A DNA stretch of 25,937 nucleotides from a virus: IMG/VR virus record IMGVR_UViG_3300027782_002632, positions 1 through 25,937 of that record. One strand, written 5' to 3'. Under the pieces are notes generated by a model. That model was not told the DNA's origin. It saw nothing but the letters and a program-made list of their open reading frames with translations, and did no database searches. Each line of letters opens with the position of its first letter. The stretch's first letter is position 1. Position numbers and translations under genes: made by a program. This document shows, in pieces, positions 15,708 to 22,253 of this stretch.

Positions 15708-15876
15708 CCTTTTTCTTAGCCAATTTCATTTCTTCTTTTGGTGCTTCTGCTTTAGCAGGTGCTGCCGGCGCTGTAGCAGCCGGAGCAGGTGTCGCTGGCT
15801 TAGCGGCGGGAGTTGCAGTCTGGGCAAATGCTGTTAGTGACAACGCTGATAGGATTACGATTGCTAATGTTTTCAT
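15628..15876 (-). CDS. Secreted Ala/Pro/Lys-rich low-complexity protein
   Basis: 82 residues with a clear signal peptide MKTLAIVILSALSLTAFA, then a low-complexity mature part: Ala/Pro repeats followed by Lys/Ala/Glu repeats ending KKAEASKK. Looks like the small exported Ala/Pro/Lys proteins common in Burkholderiales, hinting at transfer from such a host. Its Ala-rich middle is clearly richer in G+C than the flanking genes. Ribosome site AAAGGAAACTTAAA before ATG at 15876. Likely periplasmic; function unknown. Confidence 0.78.
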   Translation of the reverse strand: MKTLAIVILSALSLTAFAQTATPAAKPATPAPAATAPAAPAKAEAPKEEMKLAKKKDAPKADSKSEAKPAKADDKKAEASKK

Positions 15877-15966
15877 TTTAAGTTTCCTTTATGTTTAATG
15901 AAGTAGATTTTACAGTCTACATATATATAACGCAGTAGCCAACTGTTTCGTTGACATAAATACATT
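15877..15966. promoter_or_regulatory. Divergent control region, hairpin and AT-rich boxes
   Basis: 90 bp between the minus secreted-protein gene and the plus GDPD-like gene. Holds a 5-bp stem GTAGA/TCTAC (15903-15907 with 15916-15920), a TATATATA run, and on the plus strand both TTGACA (15951-15956) and CATAAATA (15955-15962). The sigma70 reading would start transcription after the plus gene's ATG, so the late-type box, starting near 15968, fits better. Both assignments are tentative. Confidence 0.4.
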
Positions 15967-16449
15967 ATGTTATATATATCTTATCAAGGAATCTTTGACG
16001 GAAAAGACTATGAAGATGCCAATACCCCCGACCAAATAGGAAGATCATTTAATAATGGTTTCTCTTGTATGGTTGATGTTTGGCGCATAGATGATACATT
16101 GTGTGTTGGACCAGAACAAGCACCTATCCCAGTTACTGACAAATATCTACAGGGTAATCGTTTTTGGATTAAATGCGGGAATCAGGAAACATATGATTGG
16201 TTTACTACACAATCATTAAGACAATATCCAAACTACTTCTATCAACCTAATAGTATGGTCAATGCACTAACTAGTAGTAATAGATTATGGACACCCGGTA
16301 CAGTACCAGTTAATGATACTAGTATCATTGCGCTTCCTGAAATTAAGGACCGCGGATTACTTAGTACAGTACATTTAAGATGCTACGGAATATGTAGCAC
16401 CTATTTGAATTTCATTAAACGTATGCGTAATGAGGGTCAGTGGTATTAA
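15967..16449 (+). CDS. GDPD-like protein with degenerate active site
   Basis: 160 residues, the only complete plus-strand gene here. Order of motifs follows glycerophosphodiester phosphodiesterase (TIM barrel) beginnings: ISYQG where GDPDs have (I)SHRG, ANTPDQI for ENTP..I, VDVWRID for the metal-binding E-x-D-V-W, and VGPEQAP in place of LGHDEP. The catalytic His residues of both motifs are absent, so hydrolysis is unlikely; length (160) is shorter than full GDPDs (about 250). It may bind a phosphodiester or sugar as a structural protein. C-terminus CYGICSTYLNFIKRMRNEGQ. There is no Shine-Dalgarno; the message may be leaderless. Family assignment is an inference. Confidence 0.72.
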   Translation: MLYISYQGIFDGKDYEDANTPDQIGRSFNNGFSCMVDVWRIDDTLCVGPEQAPIPVTDKYLQGNRFWIKCGNQETYDWFTTQSLRQYPNYFYQPNSMVNALTSSNRLWTPGTVPVNDTSIIALPEIKDRGLLSTVHLRCYGICSTYLNFIKRMRNEGQWY

Positions 16450-16610
16450 CCACCCCTACCCGTTCTACGTACAACACTTGAACCACCAAATCCTTTATTA
16501 GGTTTAGGGGCTTTTTGTTCTGTTTTCTTTCCATTAATCATTGGTGTATTTTTCTTTTTAGCTTCGTTAGCTAAATTAATGAATGGATTTGGGTTTTTCT
16601 TTTCTGTCAT
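16446..16610 (-). CDS. Small basic protein, 54 aa
   Basis: 54 residues, starting MTEKKNPNPFINLANEAKKK and ending GFGGSSVVRRTGRGG: a flexible Lys/Asn-rich protein with a Gly/Arg tail, perhaps RNA- or DNA-binding. ATG overlaps the upstream stop as ATGA (16607-16610), and its stop overlaps the plus-strand gene's stop by 3 bp (convergent). The NPF..LA.EA...KGFGG..VVRR.GRG pattern looks conserved in phages from memory. Confidence 0.75.
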   Translation of the reverse strand: MTEKKNPNPFINLANEAKKKNTPMINGKKTEQKAPKPNKGFGGSSVVRRTGRGG

Positions 16611-17014
16611 TTTTTTACCTTTATGCTATCTAAATATTCGTTTACATTTCCATACAGACTTATCATCATGGCAATTTTACTGTCATAAAATCGTATGTAG
16701 GGAAAACTTTTCTTTCCGTCTTTATTTAATCCCATATAATAGGGGCATTTGATTTTTTTATTAAGTTCTAGTATGTAAGCATGATATTGAGTTTCAGGCT
16801 GCATTTTAAGTTCATACTGATAGAATTCTATTTCTGCTGTTCTGAACGCTAGATCACCTACATCAGTTAACCGTAATCCATCTTGGCGCCCAGTCATCCA
16901 CCACTTGAAAAGTAGTTTATCTACCGAGCTGTTTTTTTCTTGGATTAATGAATCAGGAAGTTGAGCCAATACAACTTCTGTTATAGTTTCTTTAAGAGTC
17001 TTACGCTTACTCAT
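16607..17014 (-). CDS. Conserved-type phage protein, 135 aa
   Basis: 135 residues. Carries RLTDVGDLAF..A.IEFYQYEL, KKIKCPYYMGL, FYDSKIAMMISLYGNV and EYLDSIKVKK, which as a set I recognise from T4-like environmental phages; function unknown. A longer frame starts with TTG at 17026, but ATG at 17014 overlaps the preceding gene's end and is preferred. No membrane segments. Confidence 0.82.
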   Translation of the reverse strand: MSKRKTLKETITEVVLAQLPDSLIQEKNSSVDKLLFKWWMTGRQDGLRLTDVGDLAFRTAEIEFYQYELKMQPETQYHAYILELNKKIKCPYYMGLNKDGKKSFPYIRFYDSKIAMMISLYGNVNEYLDSIKVKK

Positions 17015-17300
17015 CTGGGTAGACAACTCTACCGGAATTCATAAACACTACGGTAAACTTATCTGTTTTGAATTGTACATTCAATTTACGACATAGATTA
17101 CGTGCATGTCCTGGGTTACTAAAGCTAGTTTTTTTATACTTAGGTGTTGCTTCATTATCTAAGTAATGTTGGCTTTTTAGATTGATAGGTTGGCCGTCAT
17201 AAAATACAGCCCATATTCCTGCGGCTTCTACAATTTGATCACATTTGTATGTTACTTTATCTACTAGTTCAAGTAATATTTTTGGTTGGGTTCTACTCAT
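17007..17300 (-). CDS. Conserved T4-like phage protein, 97 aa
   Basis: 97 residues. Pattern WAVFYDGQPINLKSQHYLDN then PKYKKTSFSNPGHARNLCRK, conserved among T4-like cyanophage relatives in my memory, no known function. Beta-rich with a basic middle. ATG shares a base with the upstream stop (TAATG at 17300). Confidence 0.84.
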   Translation of the reverse strand: MSRTQPKILLELVDKVTYKCDQIVEAAGIWAVFYDGQPINLKSQHYLDNEATPKYKKTSFSNPGHARNLCRKLNVQFKTDKFTVVFMNSGRVVYPDE

Positions 17301-17500
17301 TAAAATCTACCACCATTCATTTCTACTTGAAATACTGGTTCTACTGATGTTTTATTTTGTAACAATTCATAGTTATCTGCAAGTAGTTTAGTTAACTCAT
17401 CACGCAATCCGCGGGCCTCACCTATAGGAATAACCACATCTCTACCCTGTTTGCCTTCAATCAGGGTTATTTTGTCCACGAATCGCTTAATATGTATCAT
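17300..17500 (-). CDS. Conserved T4-like phage protein, 66 aa
   Basis: 66 residues: IKRFVDKITLIEGKQGRDVV, then IPIGEARGLRDELTKLLADN. The RDV(V/L)(I/L)P...ARGLRDELTKLLAD core is a recurrent phage pattern of unknown role; a strand pair followed by a long helix. TAATG overlaps at both ends place it in a tightly coupled set of four. Confidence 0.84.
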   Translation of the reverse strand: MIHIKRFVDKITLIEGKQGRDVVIPIGEARGLRDELTKLLADNYELLQNKTSVEPVFQVEMNGGRF

Positions 17501-17961
17501 TAGTTATTTATCATGCTTTTTGCTTCATCTTCTGTTTTATACGGACCCTGATATGGATAACGTTGAATAAAGATATATTTAGGGCAAAATATTGTTGTTT
17601 TTTCACTTCCCTGTTGTATTACAAACCATCCTGCGGCATGATAACACTTGCTTTTAGCGCCTGTTGTAAACAAATGCAATTTACGTTTAATATCTAACAT
17701 ACTATTAAACACTTTGCCTGTTGTGGGATATACCTTAAAGGGTAAATCGTGTTTAGTTTTATCTGCTTTTTGTACAGTTTCAAACTCAATATTTGTCTTA
17801 CGTTTAATAGCAGTAGTGTTTTTATAATGGCTTTTATTACCATTCAATTTAACTTCAAAGCCAGATCCATCAGCTAATACATTGCCAACTTTTTCTTTAC
17901 CATCTGTAACAATCCAAAATTGATTTTTAACTACGGGTTTTGCAATTAGTGTTTTAGTCAT
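17500..17961 (-). CDS. Conserved T4-like phage protein, 153 aa
   Basis: 153 residues. MTKTLIAKPVVKNQFWIVTD opens a beta-rich N-terminal domain; the middle has VYPTTGKVFNSMLDIKRKLH, then KSKCYHAAGWFVIQQ and CPKYIFIQRYPYQGPYKT, a combination I recognise from T4-like environmental phages. Role unknown. The frame extends to 17991, but that stretch is the promoter (17979-18007); ATG at 17961 with AGAGGAATAAAA is the start, giving a leader of about 11 nt. Confidence 0.85.
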   Translation of the reverse strand: MTKTLIAKPVVKNQFWIVTDGKEKVGNVLADGSGFEVKLNGNKSHYKNTTAIKRKTNIEFETVQKADKTKHDLPFKVYPTTGKVFNSMLDIKRKLHLFTTGAKSKCYHAAGWFVIQQGSEKTTIFCPKYIFIQRYPYQGPYKTEDEAKSMINN

Positions 17962-17978
17962 TTTTATTCCTCTGTGTA

Positions 17979-18007
17979 AGTATAACATCATTAAATGTAT
18001 TTGTCAA
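17979..18007 (-). promoter_or_regulatory. Sigma70 promoter of the 17.0-18.0 kb operon
   Basis: Minus strand TTGACA (18002-18007), 17-bp spacer, TATACT (17979-17984). -35 perfect, -10 five of six. It lies in the last codons of the upstream gene and just past its stop. Predicted start near 17972. Confidence 0.85.
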
Positions 18008-18275
18008 TCTTTGTACCCAAACTATATAGATATTGGTACTCCTGGTATTCTCTTGTGAGTTTTAACGATTCATATCGTTTAACTTCCTGTATGCTTTCTA
18101 AAAACAGTCTATTTTGATCCAAACGTTTGTCTGATTGTATACTTAATATTTTATCTTTTTCCCGATTATCATCCCTTTTAATATCATTTTTCTTTGTTGT
18201 TTCAATGATATCTTTTAGCATATTATACCGTAAGGTATAATTAAGTAAGGGAGTGGGTGCGGACACGGTGCTCAC
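17991..18275 (-). CDS. Charged helical protein, 94 aa, GTG start
   Basis: 94 residues, not recognised; charged helices (EKDKILSIQSDKRLDQNRLF, then EVKRYESLKLTREYQEYQYL). GTG at 18275 overlaps the upstream stop as GTGA and has AAGG 8 nt before it. An internal ATG at 18221 follows a 7-bp inverted repeat (18223-18240) and could be the true start of a 76-residue protein. Confidence 0.6.
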   Translation of the reverse strand: MSTVSAPTPLLNYTLRYNMLKDIIETTKKNDIKRDDNREKDKILSIQSDKRLDQNRLFLESIQEVKRYESLKLTREYQEYQYLYSLGTKIDKYI

Positions 18276-18511
18276 GTGAATAACCTTATATCTTTATGTT
18301 TAACAATTAAAACGTTATATACTACATTTTTGTATTTGATGGGCAAGTCTAAATGCACACTAATTCTAGGACCTTCAATTTCATTAATTAATGTGTCATT
18401 GCCCACTGTACCGACAAAGGGAATTTTATTCCATTTACCAATAACACGGTCACCGATACTGTATTTACCTGAGTATCGGTTAGCTTTGAAATATTCTGCT
18501 AGGGTTGGCAT
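18272..18511 (-). CDS. Conserved T4-like phage protein, 79 aa
   Basis: 79 residues: MPTLAEYFKANRYSGKYSIG, DRVIGKWNKIPFVGTVGNDT, then a beta-rich end with VHLDLPIKY and VKHKDIRLF. A small SH3-like or KOW-like barrel is a reasonable guess from GDRV.G.W....F.GTVGND. I recognise the pattern from T4-like environmental phages; function unknown. TAATG overlap with the upstream gene at 18511. Confidence 0.84.
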   Translation of the reverse strand: MPTLAEYFKANRYSGKYSIGDRVIGKWNKIPFVGTVGNDTLINEIEGPRISVHLDLPIKYKNVVYNVLIVKHKDIRLFT

Positions 18512-18708
18512 TATAACATAAACTGTTTAAGTACACTATGTGCTAAAGACAAATCCTCTACTAGTGGTTCATCTAGCATTTTACGATATTCTACAATGAT
18601 TTCCATAGCATATGTTTGATCCTCATCATCTAATGTATTCCACCACTCATATAATTCATCTGGTGTTTTGTTTAAAATATATTGTAAATTTTTATAATCT
18701 CTTGTCAT
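18511..18708 (-). CDS. Small acidic phage protein, 65 aa
   Basis: 65 residues, acidic and helical: ELYEWWNTLDDEDQTYAMEI then EYRKMLDEP. An EWW...DD.D..YA.E(I/L) motif occurs in other phage micro-proteins as I remember. ATG shares a base with the upstream stop (18708), and its stop overlaps the next gene as TAATG. Unknown role. Confidence 0.76.
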   Translation of the reverse strand: MTRDYKNLQYILNKTPDELYEWWNTLDDEDQTYAMEIIVEYRKMLDEPLVEDLSLAHSVLKQFML

Positions 18709-18890
18709 TATTCAACTCCAAAATGTTGTTTAATCAAATCCGAAGCAAGGAATGGTTCCGCAGTATCAGCAATATCAGCACATTTCCGAACAATCAATTC
18801 GGCGAACTTTTCTGAATTATCAACGTTCATCCATTTACCACTTACGTCGGTCCCTACTTGTTCAATCAATTCTTTAATTCGGTTATTCAT
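18708..18890 (-). CDS. KFAELIV-family small phage protein, 60 aa
   Basis: 60 residues: NSEKFAELIVRKCADIADT and C-terminal IKQHFGVE, the same core as the gene at 11501-11728 and, more distantly, 11278-11508. Start overlaps the AbrB-like gene's stop as ATGA (18887-18890). Three dispersed paralogues point to duplication within the phage lineage. Confidence 0.8.
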   Translation of the reverse strand: MNNRIKELIEQVGTDVSGKWMNVDNSEKFAELIVRKCADIADTAEPFLASDLIKQHFGVE

Positions 18891-19297
18891 TTTTCTTGGT
18901 CAGCCAATGTTGTGAAAAAGGTTTTAACTTTGGTATCATTATCCCATGATGTAGTATAATCATTATCTTTATCAGATAAAGCAATAGCCTCATCATACGT
19001 AAGTACACGATGGCTTACAATCTGTTCACCCAAATACTCTTGGCTAAACTCTTTTGCTTCTTCCATTGTTACTGTATCTAACGCCCACAATGATTTGTCT
19101 TTACCATAGTTGTCAGTACCTTTGGGCACTTCAACCATATAACGATTTCTAAATGTACTAACACATTCTACTAACACCCATTCTGTTTCTTGTTCACTTA
19201 ACATAAAACTTCCATCTCCGTTATCTTTCCAAATTAATGAATCGCCCTCACGCCATCCTACCTGCTCTAACACTTCGGGCGGAAACTCCAATATCAT
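18887..19297 (-). CDS. AbrB/SpoVT-like protein, apparent 5' frameshift
   Basis: 136 residues from the internal ATG. ILEFPPEVLEQVGWREGDSL plus IWKDNGDGSFML is the swapped-hairpin AbrB/MazE-like pattern (L.(L/F)P.E.L...GW.EGD.L.W) used for DNA binding or as a small structural module. The ATG at 19297 has no ribosome site, and it cuts the domain's first strand. Directly upstream the frame continues as KVWTVDLQEDPITSD, the expected beginning of such a domain, but it lacks a start codon; ATG at 19350 sits in another frame and would join it after a single added A (see 19298-19350). The C-terminal half (to EEAKEFSQEYLGEQIVSHRV) is unrecognised. Whether the product is made as 136 or about 154 residues is open. 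Confidence 0.75.
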   Translation of the reverse strand: MILEFPPEVLEQVGWREGDSLIWKDNGDGSFMLSEQETEWVLVECVSTFRNRYMVEVPKGTDNYGKDKSLWALDTVTMEEAKEFSQEYLGEQIVSHRVLTYDEAIALSDKDNDYTTSWDNDTKVKTFFTTLADQEK

Positions 19298-19350
19298 GTC
19301 TGATGTAATTGGATCTTCTTGTAAATCAACAGTCCATACTTTTTAATCAT
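19298..19350 (-). other. Out-of-frame 5' end of AbrB-like gene
   Basis: ATG at 19350 overlaps the exonuclease stop as ATGA, exactly like other starts here, but reads only MIKKYGLLIYKKIQLHQT before a stop. Five A lie at 19340-19344 (minus strand, in ATTAAAAAG). One extra A, or a ribosomal -1 slip at U-AAA-AAG, gives MIKKVWTVDLQEDPITSD joined in frame to the AbrB-like gene. Either a real deletion, an assembly error in a homopolymer, or recoding. Confidence 0.65.
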
Positions 19351-20354
19351 TTTACTAAACTTCCTGTATATGGTGAATTTAACCATGCCGCATACGAATC
19401 CGCTTGTGAACTAAGCTTGACCAAATCATACCGACCGCAGAATTTCATAAAATGAATTCCTACGTGAGGTGTAGTCTCAACTCGTACACTTTCACGGATA
19501 CGTTGATCCACAGCATCTTTGATTTCTTGGGGTTGTGCTGTCAAATCTATCAAGCCTCGGTTTCTTTCAAATGCGTCCCTAACTCGTATTTCATTGCCCT
19601 CATGGTCAATCCAGCGAGAAAGCATAAAATTATTGTGGTTGTAGCCCATCTTATGACGATCTTGAAACGCTTCAAGAATGCCAACTTTATTCTTAGTGCC
19701 CTTTTCTCTGGCTCCAGGATAGGCCGCAAAAATATTATCGCCAGGATCCCCCCGGCATAGCTTGCGAAAAAGTATATACTCAGGATCTTCTAGTAGTTTT
19801 GGTTCTTTAGTTTTCTTATCAATGACTGGCTTACCATTTTCTTTGAGATAGCCACGCAACGTTACTAACTCGTTAGTCACTCCATTAACCTGCGAAACTT
19901 TTTCGGTTATTAATTGGTGATAGTCGCTATCTGTACTCAGTATGTAGTGTGTGTCTTCCGGATGCAAGTGGATGAATCTTGCAATCATGTCATCTGCTTC
20001 AGCACGTTCATGTCGCAGGACGCTTACGTTGGTCCTCTCACGAATGTAGGTTGTAAATTTTTCGTAAGTTTCCCAAAACATTTTTGACTCTTCGGCCTCT
20101 TCCTCAGTAATAGACATAGCATCAACTACACGATTCTTTTTATATGGAGCATACATGTCCTTACGAAAGCTCCTACCCTCGAGACAAAACACCACGTGGT
20201 CAATACCAAACCGTTTTACTGCTTGATTGACACTTGCTAATGTCAGATGAAGGGCCATGCCTATCTTCTCCTCAGTTGTACTATTGCGTGACGCAACATG
20301 TCTTGCTCTGAAAAAAGTATTTGCGGTATCAATTAGTGCGTATTTTTGTGTCAT
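19347..20354 (-). CDS. 5'-3' exonuclease / flap nuclease, T4 RNase H-like
   Basis: 335 residues, close to T4 RNase H (305). Removes RNA primers and flaps 5'-3' during lagging-strand synthesis, before ligase seals the nick. Acidic metal ligands in FEN/5'-nuclease order: ALIDTANTFFRA with D9, EGRSFRKDMYAPYKKNR (helical arch, 60-75), RAEADDMIARF with E119, D121, D122, STDSDYHQL with D142 and D144, and CRGDPGDNI with D203 and D206. It partners functionally with the ligase at 7861-9210. A perfect promoter (20361-20389) would start the RNA at or next to the ATG, so translation may be leaderless; a GGAG 14 nt upstream would serve only a read-through transcript. Confidence 0.94.
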   Translation of the reverse strand: MTQKYALIDTANTFFRARHVASRNSTTEEKIGMALHLTLASVNQAVKRFGIDHVVFCLEGRSFRKDMYAPYKKNRVVDAMSITEEEAEESKMFWETYEKFTTYIRERTNVSVLRHERAEADDMIARFIHLHPEDTHYILSTDSDYHQLITEKVSQVNGVTNELVTLRGYLKENGKPVIDKKTKEPKLLEDPEYILFRKLCRGDPGDNIFAAYPGAREKGTKNKVGILEAFQDRHKMGYNHNNFMLSRWIDHEGNEIRVRDAFERNRGLIDLTAQPQEIKDAVDQRIRESVRVETTPHVGIHFMKFCGRYDLVKLSSQADSYAAWLNSPYTGSLVK

Positions 20355-20360
20355 GTGTCT

Positions 20361-20389
20361 ATTATATACTCCTATTTAGTTTTTGTCAA
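20361..20389 (-). promoter_or_regulatory. Consensus sigma70 promoter at the exonuclease start codon
   Basis: Minus strand TTGACA (20384-20389), 17-bp spacer AAAACTAAATAGGAGTA, TATAAT (20361-20366). Both boxes perfect. Only six bases separate the -10 from the ATG (20354), predicting a start at or next to the A of ATG. Confidence 0.9.
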
Positions 20390-20390
20390 A

Positions 20391-21587
20391 TTATAAGGCA
20401 CAAATCTTGTCTGCATAGTCAGTATTTGGTAATTGCATCAACGCATCAACTACGTTAATTTGATTACCCAATCGATTGACATATACATAACTACCTCTGG
20501 AACCAGTAACTATCCCCCCTTTACTCAGATAATCCTGATAGATAATTTCTACAACTGCCAACAATGCATTATCTTGCCCAGAAGGCTTCCAGTTTTCATT
20601 AGTCAATGCCTCCATTTTATTCATAGCTTTTACTGTAGCAGTCTTGGCACCTTCTAGTGATCCAAAGACCGTATCAATAATGTAATGATAATCATTCATT
20701 TGAGATTTAGTGATGTTCGGTAATTGGTCAAAGATGTTACCGTAAAAACCAAACATACCCGAACTTCTCTTATCCTGAGGCCAATGATTGTAATTTTCTC
20801 CTAGAATATATTTTAACCTATCAATATTTTTATTGCTAGCAATTGCATTGATATGAGTGATAGCTTCTTTGATCTTAGTGTCCTTATGTTTTTTAACTAG
20901 CGGTACACTATGTCCATCATTCAAACATGCCGAAACTTGTTCAAGTGCCAATTTATCTTCGTGTTTAGCATACTTGGGAAACAATCGTGCAATAGAACTC
21001 TTGCAACGCAAATGTTCAATCTCTCCCCATTCAAGCTGGGCCCCGCCGTTAATTTCTAATGCAATACGTAATGGGAAACTTGCATCGTCGGTAGTCCATA
21101 CCATTGTTGGTACTGGGAACTCTCTCCAGTTCTCCGGATCCCATCCTTTAATATTACCTGCTCTGATATTAACATATAGGGCCAGTAAATGATGGAATCC
21201 ATCTACTGTAATTAAATGATTATTCCAGCTGTGTTTTACTGCATAAACTGTAGTGAACGAACTAAATCTAAAGTGCTGGGCAATCTTTAACAAGTTAGCA
21301 GTGTCAACTAGACGTTGAACCAATTCAAGCCAATAGTGATCTCCCAATTTAGTTTCACATGCTTTACCTATGTTTGCCGGATCATAGTTAGGGTCTTTAT
21401 TAGCAACATTATTTGCTTTACTAGTTTTCAAGGCATTCTTGAGTAGAGTATTATTCATCAACTCATCTCCCTTGTCGGAAATACTAAATTTCTTAAATTC
21501 GTTGAGCAATTTAGTAAAGACATTATCAATCTTACTCAAGGTAGATTGGCCTTTGCGTGGTGTAAATATGCGTTTCTTTTGTGCCAT
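20391..21587 (-). CDS. ParB/DGQHR-like protein
   Basis: 398 residues, not firmly recognised. The string HLITVDGFHHLLALY (124-138) resembles the D-G-x-H-R box of ParB-like nucleases and of the DGQHR domain in DndB-type proteins, where it binds or cleaves nucleotides or nucleic acid; here the Arg is His. Before it a basic N-terminus (MAQKKRIFTPRKGQ); after it a long helical part (EQVSACLNDGHSVPL, KEAITHINAIASNKN). ATG follows ACAAGGAAATATC. It is 20 bp downstream of the candidate nuclease gene and probably shares its promoter (22254-22282). The family call is inference. Confidence 0.75.
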   Translation of the reverse strand: MAQKKRIFTPRKGQSTLSKIDNVFTKLLNEFKKFSISDKGDELMNNTLLKNALKTSKANNVANKDPNYDPANIGKACETKLGDHYWLELVQRLVDTANLLKIAQHFRFSSFTTVYAVKHSWNNHLITVDGFHHLLALYVNIRAGNIKGWDPENWREFPVPTMVWTTDDASFPLRIALEINGGAQLEWGEIEHLRCKSSIARLFPKYAKHEDKLALEQVSACLNDGHSVPLVKKHKDTKIKEAITHINAIASNKNIDRLKYILGENYNHWPQDKRSSGMFGFYGNIFDQLPNITKSQMNDYHYIIDTVFGSLEGAKTATVKAMNKMEALTNENWKPSGQDNALLAVVEIIYQDYLSKGGIVTGSRGSYVYVNRLGNQINVVDALMQLPNTDYADKICAL

Positions 21588-21607
21588 GATATTTCCTTGT
21601 GTGTGAA

Positions 21608-22222
21608 TTATTTTTTACGATTGAAGTTTTTTCTTGCGTTATCAATTAACATCTTTTGAAAGTTTTTAACCATTTCGTTGATATCAATTTTTTGAGTTAC
21701 TGCTGTTAAGTTTTTTGGTCCTGATATTTCAATGATATGATTAGATGCCACTACAATATCAATCTGTTTGTCTTTTTGCACTGTATTATGAACTGCGATA
21801 TTTTTTGGAATGATAAACGAACCATCTTTCATTATAACTAAAATAACATCACAAATTTCATCAGGTCTAATTTTACGTTTGGATCGTAGACTACATAACT
21901 TTACTGAAAAAATGTCTTTCAGTTTGCCTCGCCTATCGTACATTGTGTTGTTGAGTAGTGACTTACACTCTAGTGTAAGTTTTCGTTTTGGCATGGGTCC
22001 ATCAAAACGATCCCATCTAAAGTCTTTGTGATTTTCACCTACGAACACTAGCTGGTCATCTTGTTCCCCAATAACATCTTCTATCAATCCTCCACGTAAA
22101 AAATTGTATTGATTCCCTTTAATTTTGCCTACATGATTCAATGCAAAATCAATAATAAAGTCCCACTCAAATGACTTTAACGTTGAAATTACATTAGCAT
22201 CAATTGCTTGAATATTTGCCAT
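21608..22222 (-). CDS. Candidate PD-(D/E)XK nuclease, 204 aa
   Basis: 204 residues from MANIQAIDANVISTLKSFEW. A long N-terminal helix with IIDFALNHVGKIKGN is followed by WDRFDGPMPKRKLTLECKSL: an acidic D71-D74 region and E85-x-K87, the spacing of a PD-(D/E)XK core (weak, by eye). The C-terminal half is strand-rich (DVILVIMKDGSFIIPKNIAV, KQIDIVVASNHIIEI). The frame can be read 20 codons further to an ATG inside the promoter, but GGGAGAGCA before ATG at 22222 fixes the start, with a leader of about 25 nt. Located with a methyltransferase and a second candidate nuclease. Confidence 0.72.
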   Translation of the reverse strand: MANIQAIDANVISTLKSFEWDFIIDFALNHVGKIKGNQYNFLRGGLIEDVIGEQDDQLVFVGENHKDFRWDRFDGPMPKRKLTLECKSLLNNTMYDRRGKLKDIFSVKLCSLRSKRKIRPDEICDVILVIMKDGSFIIPKNIAVHNTVQKDKQIDIVVASNHIIEISGPKNLTAVTQKIDINEMVKNFQKMLIDNARKNFNRKK

Positions 22223-22253
22223 TGCTCTCCCTGAGTTAAGTTGATAAGTCTCT

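Noticed and set aside
17962-17991. Longer start of the 153-aa gene at 17991
   Set aside because: Coincides with the promoter; SD and ATG at 17961 are clear.
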